The notes beneath the pieces are model-generated. The model was not told where the DNA came from. It saw only the letters and a list, made by a program, of their open reading frames with translations, and made no database searches. The position numbers and the translations under genes are program-made. This document shows, in pieces, positions 1-10,946 of a stretch of 64,000 bases of DNA (position 1 is its first letter; each line of letters opens with the position of its first letter). The DNA is from Erysipelothrix sp. (GTDB taxonomy: Bacteria > Bacillota_I > Bacilli_A > Erysipelotrichales > Erysipelotrichaceae). The stretch lies in contig JAGXRX010000014.1 in assembly GCA_018335655.1 (NCBI GenBank), positions 1-64,000 of the forward strand, read 5' to 3'.

Positions 1-333
1 CACGAAAGTGTAGACATTCCTGCAAGTAAGGAAAAATTAGAAATTGTACGCATTTTAAAAGAAGAGGGCTTTGTCCTAGGATACACCACATCTTCAGACT
101 TTAAGAAGGTCATCACTGTTACATTAAAGTATGGTGCAGACAATCAAAAAGTTATTTCAGGAATTAAACGTATCTCTAAACCAGGACTTCGTGTATATGC
201 TGAAGTTGGTCAATTACCACGCGTCTTAAATGGCCTTGGTATTGCAATCATTTCAACATCTCATGGAGTTATGACAGATAGAGATGCTCGCAAGAAAAAC
301 GTGGGCGGTGAAGTCATCGCTTATGTTTGGTAA
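1..333 (+). CDS. rpsH: 30S ribosomal protein S8, C-terminal part (5' end outside window)
   Basis: Frame 1 translation ...[51 protein letters not shown]; followed by rplF. Confidence 0.95.
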   Translation, partial: HESVDIPASKEKLEIVRILKEEGFVLGYTTSSDFKKVITVTLKYGADNQKVISGIKRISKPGLRVYAEVGQLPRVLNGLGIAIISTSHGVMTDRDARKKNVGGEVIAYVW

Positions 334-347
334 GAAGGAGACTATCA

Positions 348-896
348 ATGTCACGTATCGGTAATAAAGCGATTACCATTCCTGCAGGAGTCGAGTTTAT
401 CGTCGACGCTGGGAATGAAGTTACAGTTAAAGGTCCTAAAGGATCATTAACTCGTAAGTTTAGTGAAGTTATAACATTTAAAGTTGATGAAAATGTCATC
501 ACGGTATCACGTGCAAATGACTTAAAACATTCAAAACAACTTCATGGCACTACTCGTGCATTGCTCGCAAACATGATTGAAGGCGTTTCAAACGGCTTCA
601 CTCGTAATTTAGAGCTAGTTGGTATTGGTTACAAAGCAAACGTTGTTGAGGATAAATTAACACTTCTTGTTGGTTATTCTCACCCAGTCATCTTCACAAT
701 CGAACCAGGACTTACAGTTACTATGGGGAAACCTACAGAAATTAAAGTTGAAGGAATCGATAAACAACGTGTTGGTGAATTTGCAGCAAACGTTCGCGCA
801 GTACGTAAACCAGAACCATACTTAGGTAAAGGTATCAAATACAAAGGTGAAGTCATCCGTCGCAAAGAAGGTAAGACGGCTGGTAAGAAAAAATAG
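348..896 (+). CDS. rplF: 50S ribosomal protein L6
   Basis: MSRIGNKAITIPAGV...; start set at ATG 348 after AGAAGGAG RBS (ORF track starts at 327). Confidence 0.97.
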   Translation: MSRIGNKAITIPAGVEFIVDAGNEVTVKGPKGSLTRKFSEVITFKVDENVITVSRANDLKHSKQLHGTTRALLANMIEGVSNGFTRNLELVGIGYKANVVEDKLTLLVGYSHPVIFTIEPGLTVTMGKPTEIKVEGIDKQRVGEFAANVRAVRKPEPYLGKGIKYKGEVIRRKEGKTAGKKK

Positions 897-913
897 GAAG
901 GAGAGGCCATTAA

Positions 914-1270
914 ATGATAACAAAATTAGATCGTAATAAAGTGCGTCAAAAACGTCACGCACGTATTCGTAATAAGATTAGTGGTACAGCATCACGCCCT
1001 CGTTTAAGTGTGTTCCGCTCCAACGCTAATATTTCTGCTCAGCTCATTGATGATGTAGCAGGAGTAACTTTAGTATCAGCAAGCAGTCTTGACCTTAAAC
1101 TAGAAAACGGATCAAATGTTGCAGCTGCTATTGCAGTTGGAACTGAAATCGCCAATCGTGCGAAAAAATTAGAAATCAAAGCGGTTGTTTACGACCGTGG
1201 AGGCTACTTGTATCACGGCCGTGTGAAAGCACTCGCCGATGCGGCTCGTGAAGCCGGATTAGAGTTCTAG
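914..1270 (+). CDS. rplR: 50S ribosomal protein L18
   Basis: L18 sequence, operon position. Confidence 0.97.
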   Translation: MITKLDRNKVRQKRHARIRNKISGTASRPRLSVFRSNANISAQLIDDVAGVTLVSASSLDLKLENGSNVAAAIAVGTEIANRAKKLEIKAVVYDRGGYLYHGRVKALADAAREAGLEF

Positions 1271-1278
1271 GAGGCACC

Positions 1279-1806
1279 ATGGAAAACAACAAACAACCAA
1301 GAACCTTCGTAAGAAGAGAAGTAGTGAAAGAATTTGAAGAACGTGTTGTCACGATTAACCGTGTCACCAAAGTTGTGAAGGGTGGACGTCGTTTCCGCTT
1401 CTCCGCTTTAGTGGTCATCGGTGACAAAAAAGGACGTGTAGGATTTGGAACTGGTAAAGCAAACGAAGTTCCTGATGCTATCAAAAAAGCGATTGAAGAT
1501 GCAAAACGCAACTTGATCGTTGTCCCTATTGTTAATAACACAACATTACCACATGCTATCACAGGAAATTTTGGAGCTGGATCTGTATTCTTACGTCCTG
1601 CTGCAGAAGGTACTGGGGTTATTGCTGGTGGTGCTGTGCGTGCAGTACTTGAACTTGCTGGGGTTTCAGATGTTCTATCTAAAAACCTAGGTTCACGTAC
1701 TCCAATCAACATGGTTCGTGCAACTTTCGCTGCTTTAACTCAATTGAAAACCATCAAATCTGTAGCAAAACTTCGTGAGAAGAAAATTGCTGAGATTCGC
1801 GGTTAA
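1279..1806 (+). CDS. rpsE: 30S ribosomal protein S5
   Basis: S5 sequence ([30 protein letters not shown]). Confidence 0.97.
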   Translation: MENNKQPRTFVRREVVKEFEERVVTINRVTKVVKGGRRFRFSALVVIGDKKGRVGFGTGKANEVPDAIKKAIEDAKRNLIVVPIVNNTTLPHAITGNFGAGSVFLRPAAEGTGVIAGGAVRAVLELAGVSDVLSKNLGSRTPINMVRATFAALTQLKTIKSVAKLREKKIAEIRG

Positions 1807-1817
1807 GGAGAGAGCAA

Positions 1818-2258
1818 ATGAAACTACATGAATTACAATATAACGAAGGAGCTCGCTCCAATCGTAAACGCCTAGGTCGTGGACAAGGTTCAGGCACAGG
1901 GAAAACTGCGGGTAAAGGTCACAAAGGACAAAACGCTCGTAGTGGTGGTGGTGTATCGTTAGGATTTGAAGGGGGTCAAACGCCTTTATTCCGTCGTATA
2001 CCTAAACGTGGATTCACCAACCGCACTCGTAAAGAATATGCAATCGTCAATGTAAGTTCACTAGACATCTTTGACAATGGCACTGTTGTAACAACAGAAC
2101 TTCTTATGGAAGTAGGCCTAGTTAAGAAGACTTTAGATGGAATTAAGATTTTAGGTAATGGAGAACTTTCAAAGAAGTTAACTATTAATGCCAATAAATT
2201 TTCAAAATCAGCGGTTGTTGTGATTGAGAAGGCAGGCGGAAGTGTTGTGGTGATCTAA
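1818..2258 (+). CDS. rplO: 50S ribosomal protein L15
   Basis: L15 sequence ([27 protein letters not shown]). Confidence 0.97.
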   Translation: MKLHELQYNEGARSNRKRLGRGQGSGTGKTAGKGHKGQNARSGGGVSLGFEGGQTPLFRRIPKRGFTNRTRKEYAIVNVSSLDIFDNGTVVTTELLMEVGLVKKTLDGIKILGNGELSKKLTINANKFSKSAVVVIEKAGGSVVVI

Positions 2259-2259
2259 T

Positions 2260-3549
2260 ATGATCAAACTACTCGTGGATATGTTTAAAAATAAAGATAT
2301 TCGTGGCCGTATATTATTTACGCTCGCAATATTCTTTGTTTACCGTCTAGGTGCAAATATTACTGCTCCGATGGTTGATAGCACACGACTTATTGGTCAA
2401 TTTGCTGATGACTCCATTCTTGGAATGATCAACCTATTAGGAGGAGGAGCTCTTCAAGAGTTTTCCATCTTCTCAATGGGTATTGGTCCATACATTACGG
2501 CGTCCATCATTGTGCAGCTCTTAGCGATGGATGTTATCCCAGCTTTAACTGAGATGACTAAATCCGGGGCACAAGGCAAAATGAAGCTAGATCGCATTAC
2601 ACGCTACTTTGCTTTAATTCTTGGATTACTTCAAGGGTTTACCCTTACATATGCTTTCCACATTAACTACGGTATTCTTAATAATCCTGGTATAGCGACA
2701 TACATGTATGTCACCATTGTTATTACAGCAGGTACTATGTTCTTGTTATGGTTAGCAGATAGAATTTCTGCCTTCGGGATTGGTAATGGTATTTCAATGA
2801 TTATCTTCGCTGGTATTGTCTCTGACATTCCATTTAGATTCTCACAAGCCTTCCAAACTTTAGTGGACACAAGTTCAAACGCTGCCATTTTCGGTGGTGT
2901 ACTTAACTTTTCTCTCTTTGTCTTGATGTATGTTGCGATCATTGTACTTGTCATCTTCATGTCAACTGCAGTGAGAAAAATTCCAATTCAATACACATCA
3001 TCCAGCGTGAGAAAATCAAATCAAGAGATTACATTCTTGCCTTTGAAGATTAACTCAGCGAGTGTGATTCCAGTTATCTTTGCGTCAGCAATCATGACTG
3101 CTCCAGTTACTGTTTTATCCTTCTTTAATCAAGGTGATTTCTTTCAAACTTTATCAACAATTCTTAACGTTTCACAACCAATTGGTTTAAGTATCTATAT
3201 CGCACTTATTATCTTCTTCACGTTCTTTTATACGAACTTGCAAGTTGATCCTGAGAAGATTTCAGATAACTTATCTAAGAGTGGCACGTATATTCCAGGG
3301 ATTCGTCCAGGGAATGAAACCAAAGAATATGTTGGCAAAGTGCTTAACCGCATTACAGTTCTTGGAGCTTTATTCTTAAGTTTTATTGCAGCCCTACCTT
3401 ATGTAATTCCAATGGTTACTAACTTACCTAATTCAGTGTCAGTTGGCGGTACCGGGATTATCATCGTTGTCGGTGTTGCGATGGAAACTATGAGAGATCT
3501 TCAAGGACGACTTACACAAAAGCAATATCGTGGCTTTGTGTCACGTTAA
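2260..3549 (+). CDS. secY: Preprotein translocase subunit SecY
   Basis: SecY sequence, multiple TM segments, operon position. Confidence 0.97.
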   Translation: MIKLLVDMFKNKDIRGRILFTLAIFFVYRLGANITAPMVDSTRLIGQFADDSILGMINLLGGGALQEFSIFSMGIGPYITASIIVQLLAMDVIPALTEMTKSGAQGKMKLDRITRYFALILGLLQGFTLTYAFHINYGILNNPGIATYMYVTIVITAGTMFLLWLADRISAFGIGNGISMIIFAGIVSDIPFRFSQAFQTLVDTSSNAAIFGGVLNFSLFVLMYVAIIVLVIFMSTAVRKIPIQYTSSSVRKSNQEITFLPLKINSASVIPVIFASAIMTAPVTVLSFFNQGDFFQTLSTILNVSQPIGLSIYIALIIFFTFFYTNLQVDPEKISDNLSKSGTYIPGIRPGNETKEYVGKVLNRITVLGALFLSFIAALPYVIPMVTNLPNSVSVGGTGIIIVVGVAMETMRDLQGRLTQKQYRGFVSR

Positions 3550-3558
3550 GGACTGAAC

Positions 3559-4209
3559 ATGAATATTCTAATTATGGGAGCAGCGGGCTCTGGTAAAGGG
3601 ACCATGTCCAAGAAAATTGTAGAACAACATGATGTTCCTCATATTTCAACGGGTAACATGTTTCGTGATGCCATGAGAGCTGAAACGCCTCTTGGAATTC
3701 AAGCAAAGAAGTATATCGACAAAGGACTTTTAGTTCCCGACGATATTACGATTGCAATGATTCAAGAGCGTCTCAATCAACCTGACTGTCAAAAAGGATA
3801 TTTGCTGGACGGTTATCCTCGTACCTTGGTGCAAGCCGTAGCGTTTGAGGATATTGCAAAGAAGATTGGCAAACCTGTGCAAATTGTACTCAACTTATCA
3901 GTTGAACTTGATGCACTCATTCATCGCGTGATCGATAGACGCATGTGTGAAAACTGCAAAGCCATCTTCAACCTAGAATACCTTCCGCCTAAAGTCGAGA
4001 ACACATGTGACTTTTGTGGATCAACACTCGTACATCGCAGTGATGACACACTAGATCAACTTGTTGTTCGCTTGAAAGAGCACGTCTTTCTTACTAAACC
4101 TGTCCTAGATTACTATGGGTACAAGGGACTTGTTAAGTACATTGACGCTACAAAAAACATTGACCAAGTATGGATTGATGTTAAAGTCGCTTTGGAGAAG
4201 GTCCAATGA
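3559..4209 (+). CDS. adk: Adenylate kinase with four-Cys (Zn-type) lid
   Basis: GAAGSGKGT P-loop; lid CENC...CDFC. Confidence 0.97.
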   Translation: MNILIMGAAGSGKGTMSKKIVEQHDVPHISTGNMFRDAMRAETPLGIQAKKYIDKGLLVPDDITIAMIQERLNQPDCQKGYLLDGYPRTLVQAVAFEDIAKKIGKPVQIVLNLSVELDALIHRVIDRRMCENCKAIFNLEYLPPKVENTCDFCGSTLVHRSDDTLDQLVVRLKEHVFLTKPVLDYYGYKGLVKYIDATKNIDQVWIDVKVALEKVQ

Positions 4210-4952
4210 TTACCACTAAATCGCAACGTGAAATTCAACTTATGAGAGAAGCAGGCCGGATTGTGGCATTAGCTCATCAGACAGTTGCTTCGATGGTCGC
4301 ACCAGGCGTCACGACAAAACAAATCAACGACGCAGTTGAGCGTGTGATCATCGAGAACAATGCGACCCCCTCCTTTAAAGGATATGGGGGCTTCCCATAT
4401 GCTGTTTGTGCCTCGGTCAATAAAACCTTGGTTCATGGTTTCCCTAATCACAAACCCCTTGTGGACGGTGATATCGTATCGATTGATATTGGTGCGAATT
4501 ATAAAGGTTATCATGGAGATAGCGCATGGACGTATCCTGTTGGTGAAATTTCTGATGAAGCAAAGAAATTGTTAGAAGTCACCAAAAATTCATTATTTGT
4601 TGGTTTATCAAAAATACAACCAGGTGTCCATCTTGGGGACGTGAGCTATGCAATAGGGGAGTATGTTACTTCCTTTGGCTTCTCACTTCCGATTGAATAT
4701 TCGGGACATGGAATTGGCTCTGCCCTCCATGAAGACCCTTCTATTCCAAACATCGGCACTCCAGGCACGGGACCATTGCTAAAGGTCGGTATGACCTTAG
4801 CGATTGAACCCATGGTTCATGTGGGAAAACCACAGACCATCACATTAGTTGATGGGTGGACAGTGAATACGAAAGACGGTTCACTAAGTGCACATTTTGA
4901 GCACACAGTTGTTGTAAGTGACAATGGATATGAAATTCTAACAACACTTTAA
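4206..4952 (+). CDS. map: Methionine aminopeptidase, type I
   Basis: [45 protein letters not shown] motifs. Confidence 0.97.
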   Translation: MITTKSQREIQLMREAGRIVALAHQTVASMVAPGVTTKQINDAVERVIIENNATPSFKGYGGFPYAVCASVNKTLVHGFPNHKPLVDGDIVSIDIGANYKGYHGDSAWTYPVGEISDEAKKLLEVTKNSLFVGLSKIQPGVHLGDVSYAIGEYVTSFGFSLPIEYSGHGIGSALHEDPSIPNIGTPGTGPLLKVGMTLAIEPMVHVGKPQTITLVDGWTVNTKDGSLSAHFEHTVVVSDNGYEILTTL

Positions 4953-4971
4953 TTCACACGAAAGGAAATCT

Positions 4972-5190
4972 ATGGGAAAACAAGACGTTATAGAAGTCGA
5001 AGGCATCATTGAAGATACATTGCCAGGCGCAATGTTTAAGGTGAAACTCACAAACGGACACGAAATACTGGCCCACGTTTCTGGCAAAATCCGCATGCAT
5101 TACATACGCATTTTACCAGGTGACCGTGTCACCGTTGAGATCTCACCGTACGATTTAACACGTGGCCGCATAACATTTAGACATAAATAG
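4972..5190 (+). CDS. infA: Translation initiation factor IF-1
   Basis: [50 protein letters not shown]. Confidence 0.97.
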   Translation: MGKQDVIEVEGIIEDTLPGAMFKVKLTNGHEILAHVSGKIRMHYIRILPGDRVTVEISPYDLTRGRITFRHK

Positions 5191-5207
5191 TCTAGGGAGA
5201 AAAACAC

Positions 5208-5321
5208 ATGAAAGTCAGACCATCAGTCAAACCGATGTGCGATAAGTGCCGCATCATTAAGCGTAACGGACGCGTAATGGTAATTTGTGAAAACCCTAAA
5301 CACAAACAAAGACAAGGTTAA
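5208..5321 (+). CDS. rpmJ: 50S ribosomal protein L36 (37 aa, too short for the ORF track)
   Basis: [37 protein letters not shown]. Confidence 0.96.
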   Translation: MKVRPSVKPMCDKCRIIKRNGRVMVICENPKHKQRQG

Positions 5322-5338
5322 TAGGAGGTAACACAACA

Positions 5339-5704
5339 ATGGCTCGTATAGCAGGAGTAGATATTCCGCGCGATAAGCGCGTAGTAATATCGCTAACATA
5401 CATATTCGGAGTTGGGAAACCACTCGCACAAAGAATATTAGCAGAAGCTAGTATTTCAGAAGATATCCGTGTAAAAGATCTTAGTGAAGATCAAGTGAAC
5501 GCCATTCGTTTACTTGTTGAAAAGGTCAAAGTTGAAGGGGATTTGCGTCGTGAAATTTCTTTAAACGTGAAACGTTTAATGGAAATTGGTGCGTACCGCG
5601 GTCTTCGTCATCGTAAAGGTCTACCAGTACGTGGTCAACGTACTAAAACAAATGCTCGTACACGTAAGGGACCACGTCGTACTGTAGCGAACAAGAAGAA
5701 ATAG
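5339..5704 (+). CDS. rpsM: 30S ribosomal protein S13
   Basis: [26 protein letters not shown]. Confidence 0.97.
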   Translation: MARIAGVDIPRDKRVVISLTYIFGVGKPLAQRILAEASISEDIRVKDLSEDQVNAIRLLVEKVKVEGDLRREISLNVKRLMEIGAYRGLRHRKGLPVRGQRTKTNARTRKGPRRTVANKKK

Positions 5705-5720
5705 AGTGGAGGACAATTAA

Positions 5721-6116
5721 ATGGCAAAAACAACAAAACCAACAACTCGTAAAAAACGGGTTCGTAAGAATATTGCCCGTGGTGTTGCACACATTCACTC
5801 AACTTTTAATAATACTATCGTTACTATCACTGACGAAACAGGCAACGTTATTGCTTGGTCCAGTGCTGGAGCATTAGGATATAAAGGTTCACGTAAATCA
5901 ACACCATTTGCTGCTCAAGTAGCGTCCGAAGCAGCGGCTAAAGCTGCAATGGAACATGGATTAAAACTCGTAGAAGTTAATGTGAAAGGTCCAGGCCCTG
6001 GACGTGAAGCAGCTGTTCGTGCACTTCAAACAACAGGTTTAGATATTAGTGCAATAAATGACGTGACACCAGTCCCTCACAATGGTTGCCGCCCACCAAA
6101 ACGTCCACGTGGATAA
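5721..6116 (+). CDS. rpsK: 30S ribosomal protein S11
   Basis: S11 sequence ending [15 protein letters not shown]. Confidence 0.97.
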   Translation: MAKTTKPTTRKKRVRKNIARGVAHIHSTFNNTIVTITDETGNVIAWSSAGALGYKGSRKSTPFAAQVASEAAAKAAMEHGLKLVEVNVKGPGPGREAAVRALQTTGLDISAINDVTPVPHNGCRPPKRPRG

Positions 6117-6138
6117 AACACAACAATAGGAGGTTGGT

Positions 6139-7101
6139 ATGCAAAAATTCGAACGTGCCAAAATTGAAGTTAAAGAATACGTTGAATCAGACCACTATGG
6201 GAAATTCGTAATAGAGCCGTTTGAACGCGGTTTTGGAACGACCATCGGGAATGCACTTCGTCGTGTGTTACTTTCTTCCCTTCCAGGTGCAGCTGTGTAT
6301 TCCATTAAAATTGATAATGTATTCCATGAATTCACTGCAATTTCAGGAGTTGAAGATGACGTTACTACGATCATTCTAAACATTAAAGATCTTGTACTAA
6401 AAATTTCAGATGAAAATGATGTATACACGCTTCAAATCAACGAAAAAGGACCTAAAGTTGTCACCGCTGGTGATATCTACTGTCCTGCTAACGTTGAAGT
6501 GCTAAATAAAAATCATGTAATCACAACACTTGAAGAAGGTGGTGAGCTCAAGATGGAAATGAAAGCACGTGTTGGACGTGGATATGTCAGTGCTGATACG
6601 AACAAACAGCTATATGCTGGTTCTTCGTTTGGTATTGGAACCATCTTCACAGATGCTGTTTACACACCGATTGAGAAAGTCTCATATACTGTTGAACCAA
6701 CACGCGTTGGACAAGACACTAAATTTGATCGCCTCATTATGGAAATCACAACCAATGGATCAATAACACCACAAATGTCATTGTCTTTGGGATCAAAGAT
6801 TCTAACAGATCATTTAGAAATTTTCACTAACATTCAAGAGAGCATTTCAGATATGGATTCTGTCATGAAAGATGGCACAAGTGATGCAAACAATAAAGGA
6901 TTAGTCATGATGATTGAAGATCTAGACTTATCTGTTCGCTCATATAACTGTCTAAAACGTGCAGGTATTCAAACTGTGGAAGAACTCACAATGAGAACTG
7001 AAGAAGACATGATGAGAGTACGTAATCTTGGTAAAAAATCACTAAAAGAAGTTAAAGACAAACTCCATGATATGGGGCTTGGCTTTAAATCGTATGAATA
7101 A
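6139..7101 (+). CDS. rpoA: DNA-directed RNA polymerase subunit alpha
   Basis: [31 protein letters not shown]; alpha-CTD at C-terminus. Confidence 0.97.
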   Translation: MQKFERAKIEVKEYVESDHYGKFVIEPFERGFGTTIGNALRRVLLSSLPGAAVYSIKIDNVFHEFTAISGVEDDVTTIILNIKDLVLKISDENDVYTLQINEKGPKVVTAGDIYCPANVEVLNKNHVITTLEEGGELKMEMKARVGRGYVSADTNKQLYAGSSFGIGTIFTDAVYTPIEKVSYTVEPTRVGQDTKFDRLIMEITTNGSITPQMSLSLGSKILTDHLEIFTNIQESISDMDSVMKDGTSDANNKGLVMMIEDLDLSVRSYNCLKRAGIQTVEELTMRTEEDMMRVRNLGKKSLKEVKDKLHDMGLGFKSYE

Positions 7102-7118
7102 GACAGGAGAGAGAACCT

Positions 7119-7481
7119 ATGCAAAATCGTAAACTCGGCCGTAACGCTGAACATCGCAAGGCTTTACTTCGTAATTTAGCGACTAGTTTAATTATCGCGG
7201 GACGCATTGAAACTACTGAACACAAAGCTTTAGAGCTTCGTAGTGTAGTGGATGAACTCATCACCCTTGCAAAGCGCAATGATTTACATGCTCGTCGTCA
7301 AGCTGCGAAGAAAATGTTTAATGTGGTGGCCAATGAAGAAACTGGTCAATTAGCATTACAAAAACTATTTGATGAACTTGGACCTCGTTATGCAGAACGT
7401 CAAGGCGGATACACACGTGTTTTAAAAACAAGTGTACGTCGTGGTGATGCTGCGCCAATGGCCATTATTGAATTAGTCTAA
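7119..7481 (+). CDS. rplQ: 50S ribosomal protein L17
   Basis: [25 protein letters not shown]. Confidence 0.97.
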   Translation: MQNRKLGRNAEHRKALLRNLATSLIIAGRIETTEHKALELRSVVDELITLAKRNDLHARRQAAKKMFNVVANEETGQLALQKLFDELGPRYAERQGGYTRVLKTSVRRGDAAPMAIIELV

Positions 7482-7505
7482 AAGCGGCCAAGGCCGCTTT
7501 TTTCC
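7481..7505 (+). terminator. Intrinsic terminator of the ribosomal operon
   Basis: AAAGCGGCC AA GGCCGCTTTTTT. Confidence 0.85.
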
Positions 7506-7508
7506 ATT

Positions 7509-8117
7509 ATGATCACCTTACAAGATTTAAAACAAATTGCCTTAATCACGGATATTCCGATAATGTCTGATGAAACGATTGATACTATTTCCAAGGAAAT
7601 ATCGATTCATCATTGTTTTTCGCTGCTTGAAATTGGAACTGCGATTGGGTATTCAAGTTTATCATTAGCACATCTTCATCCTCATTTAAAAATTATTACA
7701 CTTGAAAAAGATGAAGACCGCTACTTTGAAGCATTAAAGTATAAACAAGACATTGATCATCGTAATCAGGTGACAATGATTTGCCAAGACGCTTTTGAGT
7801 ATGTTCCTCAACATTTAATGGATTGCATTATTCTTGATGGAGCTAAAGCTTCAAACAAGCGTTTCTTTCAACGATACTTTCCATTTTTAAAGTCATCAGG
7901 GGTAATGATTATTGACAATATTGATTTTCACGGTGAGCGTGAACAAGATATCAATCATCGATCACGACAATTTAGGAAAATGATTCATAAATTGAGTGCC
8001 TTTGAAGAGTGGATTATGAGTCTAAATCACATTAATGTCGAAAAAATAAATGTTGGTGATGGACTCTTGAAGATTACACATAAGCACTATGAAGAATCAT
8101 TTTATGGTAAAATATAA
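7509..8117 (+). CDS. O-methyltransferase family, SAM-dependent (YrrM/TrmR-like)
   Basis: LLEIGTAIGYSSLSLA motif I; FFQRYFPFLKSSGVMIIDNIDFHG. Confidence 0.8.
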   Translation: MITLQDLKQIALITDIPIMSDETIDTISKEISIHHCFSLLEIGTAIGYSSLSLAHLHPHLKIITLEKDEDRYFEALKYKQDIDHRNQVTMICQDAFEYVPQHLMDCIILDGAKASNKRFFQRYFPFLKSSGVMIIDNIDFHGEREQDINHRSRQFRKMIHKLSAFEEWIMSLNHINVEKINVGDGLLKITHKHYEESFYGKI

Positions 8118-8119
8118 CA

Positions 8120-8515
8120 ATGAAATCATCGGTTAGAATTAAAAAACTACGAACACAGTCGTTTATCGAAAGTATGCGAGGAATATTTGATCGCACACGA
8201 TTTTTAAAGCGTCATAAACAAGAAAAATTAGAACATCCAACCAAAACAGAAACTATACCACTACATCCTTTGTTACTTCACGCATCCTTACCCCTTAGAC
8301 TCATTGTGTCGATCAAATATGGTGAAGATGTCATGAAAGCACTGGCTTTAGTAAAGGTTGATTATAGTCTTGTGGAAGTTAATGAAGATACGGTTCTTAT
8401 TGAAGTAAACATTCTCTACAATGAAGATAAATCAAGATTTATTGAAAACTTAAATTCATTGTCTCATCATTCTTTCCCTACCACCCTTGAGGAGCATAAT
8501 CATGTCAATCATTGA
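8120..8515 (+). CDS. Hypothetical protein between methyltransferase and ecfA1
   Basis: 131-aa ORF, overlaps ecfA1 start by 14 nt; no family recognised. Confidence 0.6.
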   Translation: MKSSVRIKKLRTQSFIESMRGIFDRTRFLKRHKQEKLEHPTKTETIPLHPLLLHASLPLRLIVSIKYGEDVMKALALVKVDYSLVEVNEDTVLIEVNILYNEDKSRFIENLNSLSHHSFPTTLEEHNHVNH

Positions 8516-9305
8516 AATTAAGAATATTTCATTTTCCTACAACAACGTTGATTTAGCATTAAACGATGTTTCTTTAAGCATTCCACAAGGAAAGTATGTA
8601 ACGATTGTTGGTCACAATGGATCAGGTAAATCTACCATTGCGAAATGCATTATTGGATTGCTTCAAACATCCGCAGGAGAAATCATCGTCGATAATTTAG
8701 TGCTAAATAACGAAAATGTCGATGCGATAAGGTCTAAAGTTGGATTAGTTTTTCAAAATCCTGATAATCAATTTATTGGGTCTACAGTTAAAGATGATAT
8801 TGCCTTTGGTTTAGAAAATCGTCGAGTTGATCCAAAGGATATGGATGAGATTATTGATCGCTTTGCGAAAGCAGTGAACATGCATGAGTATCTTAATTTT
8901 GAGCCAACAAAGTTAAGTGGTGGGCAAAAACAACGCGTTGCGATTGCGGGAGCTTTAAGTATGACACCACAAATTCTCATACTCGATGAAGCGACATCAA
9001 TGCTTGATCCTAAAGGTAAATCTGAAGTCAATGATTTGGTAAAACAACTTCATTCTCAAACAAACATGACTATCATTTCAATTACCCATGATATTGAAGA
9101 AGCATATCAATCAGATATTGTTTATGTCATGAATGAAGGAAAAATCATTGAGTTTGGTGATCCTAAAGATGTTTTAGCAAAAGAAACACTACTTAAATCA
9201 ATTAAGCTTGATATTCCATTTGCTTTAAAGTTTAAATATGCACTTAATAAAGTGGGCATTATTGTCAACGATTCAAATCTAGAAGGGATGGTAAAAGAAC
9301 TATGA
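8502..9305 (+). CDS. ecfA1: ECF transporter ATP-binding subunit EcfA1
   Basis: ABC motifs GHNGSGKST, LSGGQKQRVAIA; start ATG 8502 with GAGGAG RBS. Confidence 0.92.
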   Translation: MSIIEIKNISFSYNNVDLALNDVSLSIPQGKYVTIVGHNGSGKSTIAKCIIGLLQTSAGEIIVDNLVLNNENVDAIRSKVGLVFQNPDNQFIGSTVKDDIAFGLENRRVDPKDMDEIIDRFAKAVNMHEYLNFEPTKLSGGQKQRVAIAGALSMTPQILILDEATSMLDPKGKSEVNDLVKQLHSQTNMTIISITHDIEEAYQSDIVYVMNEGKIIEFGDPKDVLAKETLLKSIKLDIPFALKFKYALNKVGIIVNDSNLEGMVKEL

Positions 9306-10153
9306 TTATTCAAGTTGATAAACTATCTTACGAATATTCACCAAATTCTGTCTTTGCCTACCATGCCTTAAGGGAAGTTACAACTTCTATTCAAGAAGGA
9401 TCATTTACCGCAATTATTGGGGCAACTGGTAGTGGTAAATCCACACTGGTTCAACACTTTAATGCGCTTGTGACTCCTACTGGTGGTTCTTTGACCGTTG
9501 ATGGTAAACATATTGTCGCAAATCAAAAAGTGAAGGAATTAAAACCACTTCGAAAGAAAGTTGGTTTAGTCTTTCAGTTTCCTGAGTATCAATTATTTGA
9601 AGAAACGATTCTTAAAGATGTTATGTTTGGACCACTAAACTTTGGTGTTTCAATTGATGATGCACGCTCTATTGCACAAGAATCACTCATTCGTGTTGGA
9701 CTTGATTCTAGTTTTTATGAGAGGTCTCCTCTAGAACTATCCGGTGGACAAAAAAGACGGGTTGCGATTGCAGGTATCTTAGCACTCTCTCCTAAGATTT
9801 TAGTTCTTGATGAGCCGACTGCAGGACTTGACCCTGAAGGCAGCGCATCAATGATGTCATTATTTCAAAATCTTAATGCGAGTGGAACGACTATCATTAT
9901 GATTACTCATGATTTGAATCATGTGCTTAACTATGCAACGGATGTTGTGATGCTTGATCAAGGTCATGTGGTGTTTGAAGGTCATAAAGAAACATTCTTT
10001 AATGAAACAGATCTTCATGAAGATTATGGTCTTGTAAAGCCACCACTACTTGCATTACGCGCACTTCTTAAAGAAGCTAAGATTTCTTTTGATGCGCATA
10101 CATTAGATGTAAATAAATTGGCACAATCCATTAAGGAGGGAAAGCATGTCTAA
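9302..10153 (+). CDS. ecfA2: ECF transporter ATP-binding subunit EcfA2
   Basis: GATGSGKST, LSGGQKRRVAIA; tandem with ecfA1. Confidence 0.92.
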   Translation: MIIQVDKLSYEYSPNSVFAYHALREVTTSIQEGSFTAIIGATGSGKSTLVQHFNALVTPTGGSLTVDGKHIVANQKVKELKPLRKKVGLVFQFPEYQLFEETILKDVMFGPLNFGVSIDDARSIAQESLIRVGLDSSFYERSPLELSGGQKRRVAIAGILALSPKILVLDEPTAGLDPEGSASMMSLFQNLNASGTTIIMITHDLNHVLNYATDVVMLDQGHVVFEGHKETFFNETDLHEDYGLVKPPLLALRALLKEAKISFDAHTLDVNKLAQSIKEGKHV

Positions 10154-10946
10154 TATTGCCTTAGGACGCTACATCCCTACAAATTCTTGGATTCATCGCC
10201 TTGATCCTCGGATGAAGATTATTAATATGTTGTTTTTGATGGTTGCGGTCTTTCTACCAGCACGTTTTTATGGCTATGGAATATTAAGTGTAGTAGCAGT
10301 GTCTTTAGTGCTTGTTTCTAAACTCAAGTTTGGATTTATCTTAAAATCACTAAAACCTGTCTTACTTATGCTAATTTTCCTACTTGTCATTAATATCTTT
10401 GTCATTCGTACTGGATATGTCGTCATCAATATTTTTGGATTACTTGTCTTTAGTGATGCACTATTTCAAACAGCATATATTGTAATACGATTATTGTTAA
10501 TGATTATGATTACCACATTACTTACTGCCACAACTAAACCTCTTGACTTAACACTAGGAATTGAAGATTTACTTGCTCCTTTCAAGCGATTTAAAGTTCC
10601 TGCACATGAAATTGCGATGATGATTTCAATTGCACTACGTTTTATTCCAACACTCATTGAAGAATCTCAACGCATTATGAAAGCACAAGCATCTCGTGGT
10701 GTTGACTTAACTGAAGGAAAGATTAATGAAAAGATCGTTGCAATTTTGTCTCTAATTGTGCCACTTTTTGTGTCTAGTTTTCAAAGAGCAGAAGAACTTG
10801 CAGATGCAATGGAAGCACGTGGTTATTCACCAACAGCTAAAAGAACACGTTACAAACAGCTTCAAGTGACTCTAAAAGACTGGGTATCACTATTTCTTGT
10901 ATCGTGTGTGCTCATTGCGATTGGTACACTTGCATGGTTCGTTTAA
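10146..10946 (+). CDS. ecfT: ECF transporter transmembrane subunit EcfT
   Basis: RGV/ARG motifs (QASRGVDL, AMEARGYSP), TM segments. Confidence 0.92.
   Translation: MSNIALGRYIPTNSWIHRLDPRMKIINMLFLMVAVFLPARFYGYGILSVVAVSLVLVSKLKFGFILKSLKPVLLMLIFLLVINIFVIRTGYVVINIFGLLVFSDALFQTAYIVIRLLLMIMITTLLTATTKPLDLTLGIEDLLAPFKRFKVPAHEIAMMISIALRFIPTLIEESQRIMKAQASRGVDLTEGKINEKIVAILSLIVPLFVSSFQRAEELADAMEARGYSPTAKRTRYKQLQVTLKDWVSLFLVSCVLIAIGTLAWFV

Noticed and set aside
314-502. Minus-strand ORFs inside the ribosomal operon (e.g. 314-502, 680-910, 1176-1712, 1976-2194)
   Set aside because: Antisense to highly conserved ribosomal genes; no protein-like composition or RBS.
6195-7279. ORFs opposite rpoA/rplQ (6195-6428, 6569-6766, 6969-7154, 7085-7279)
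   Set aside because: Overlap rpoA/rplQ; shadow ORFs.
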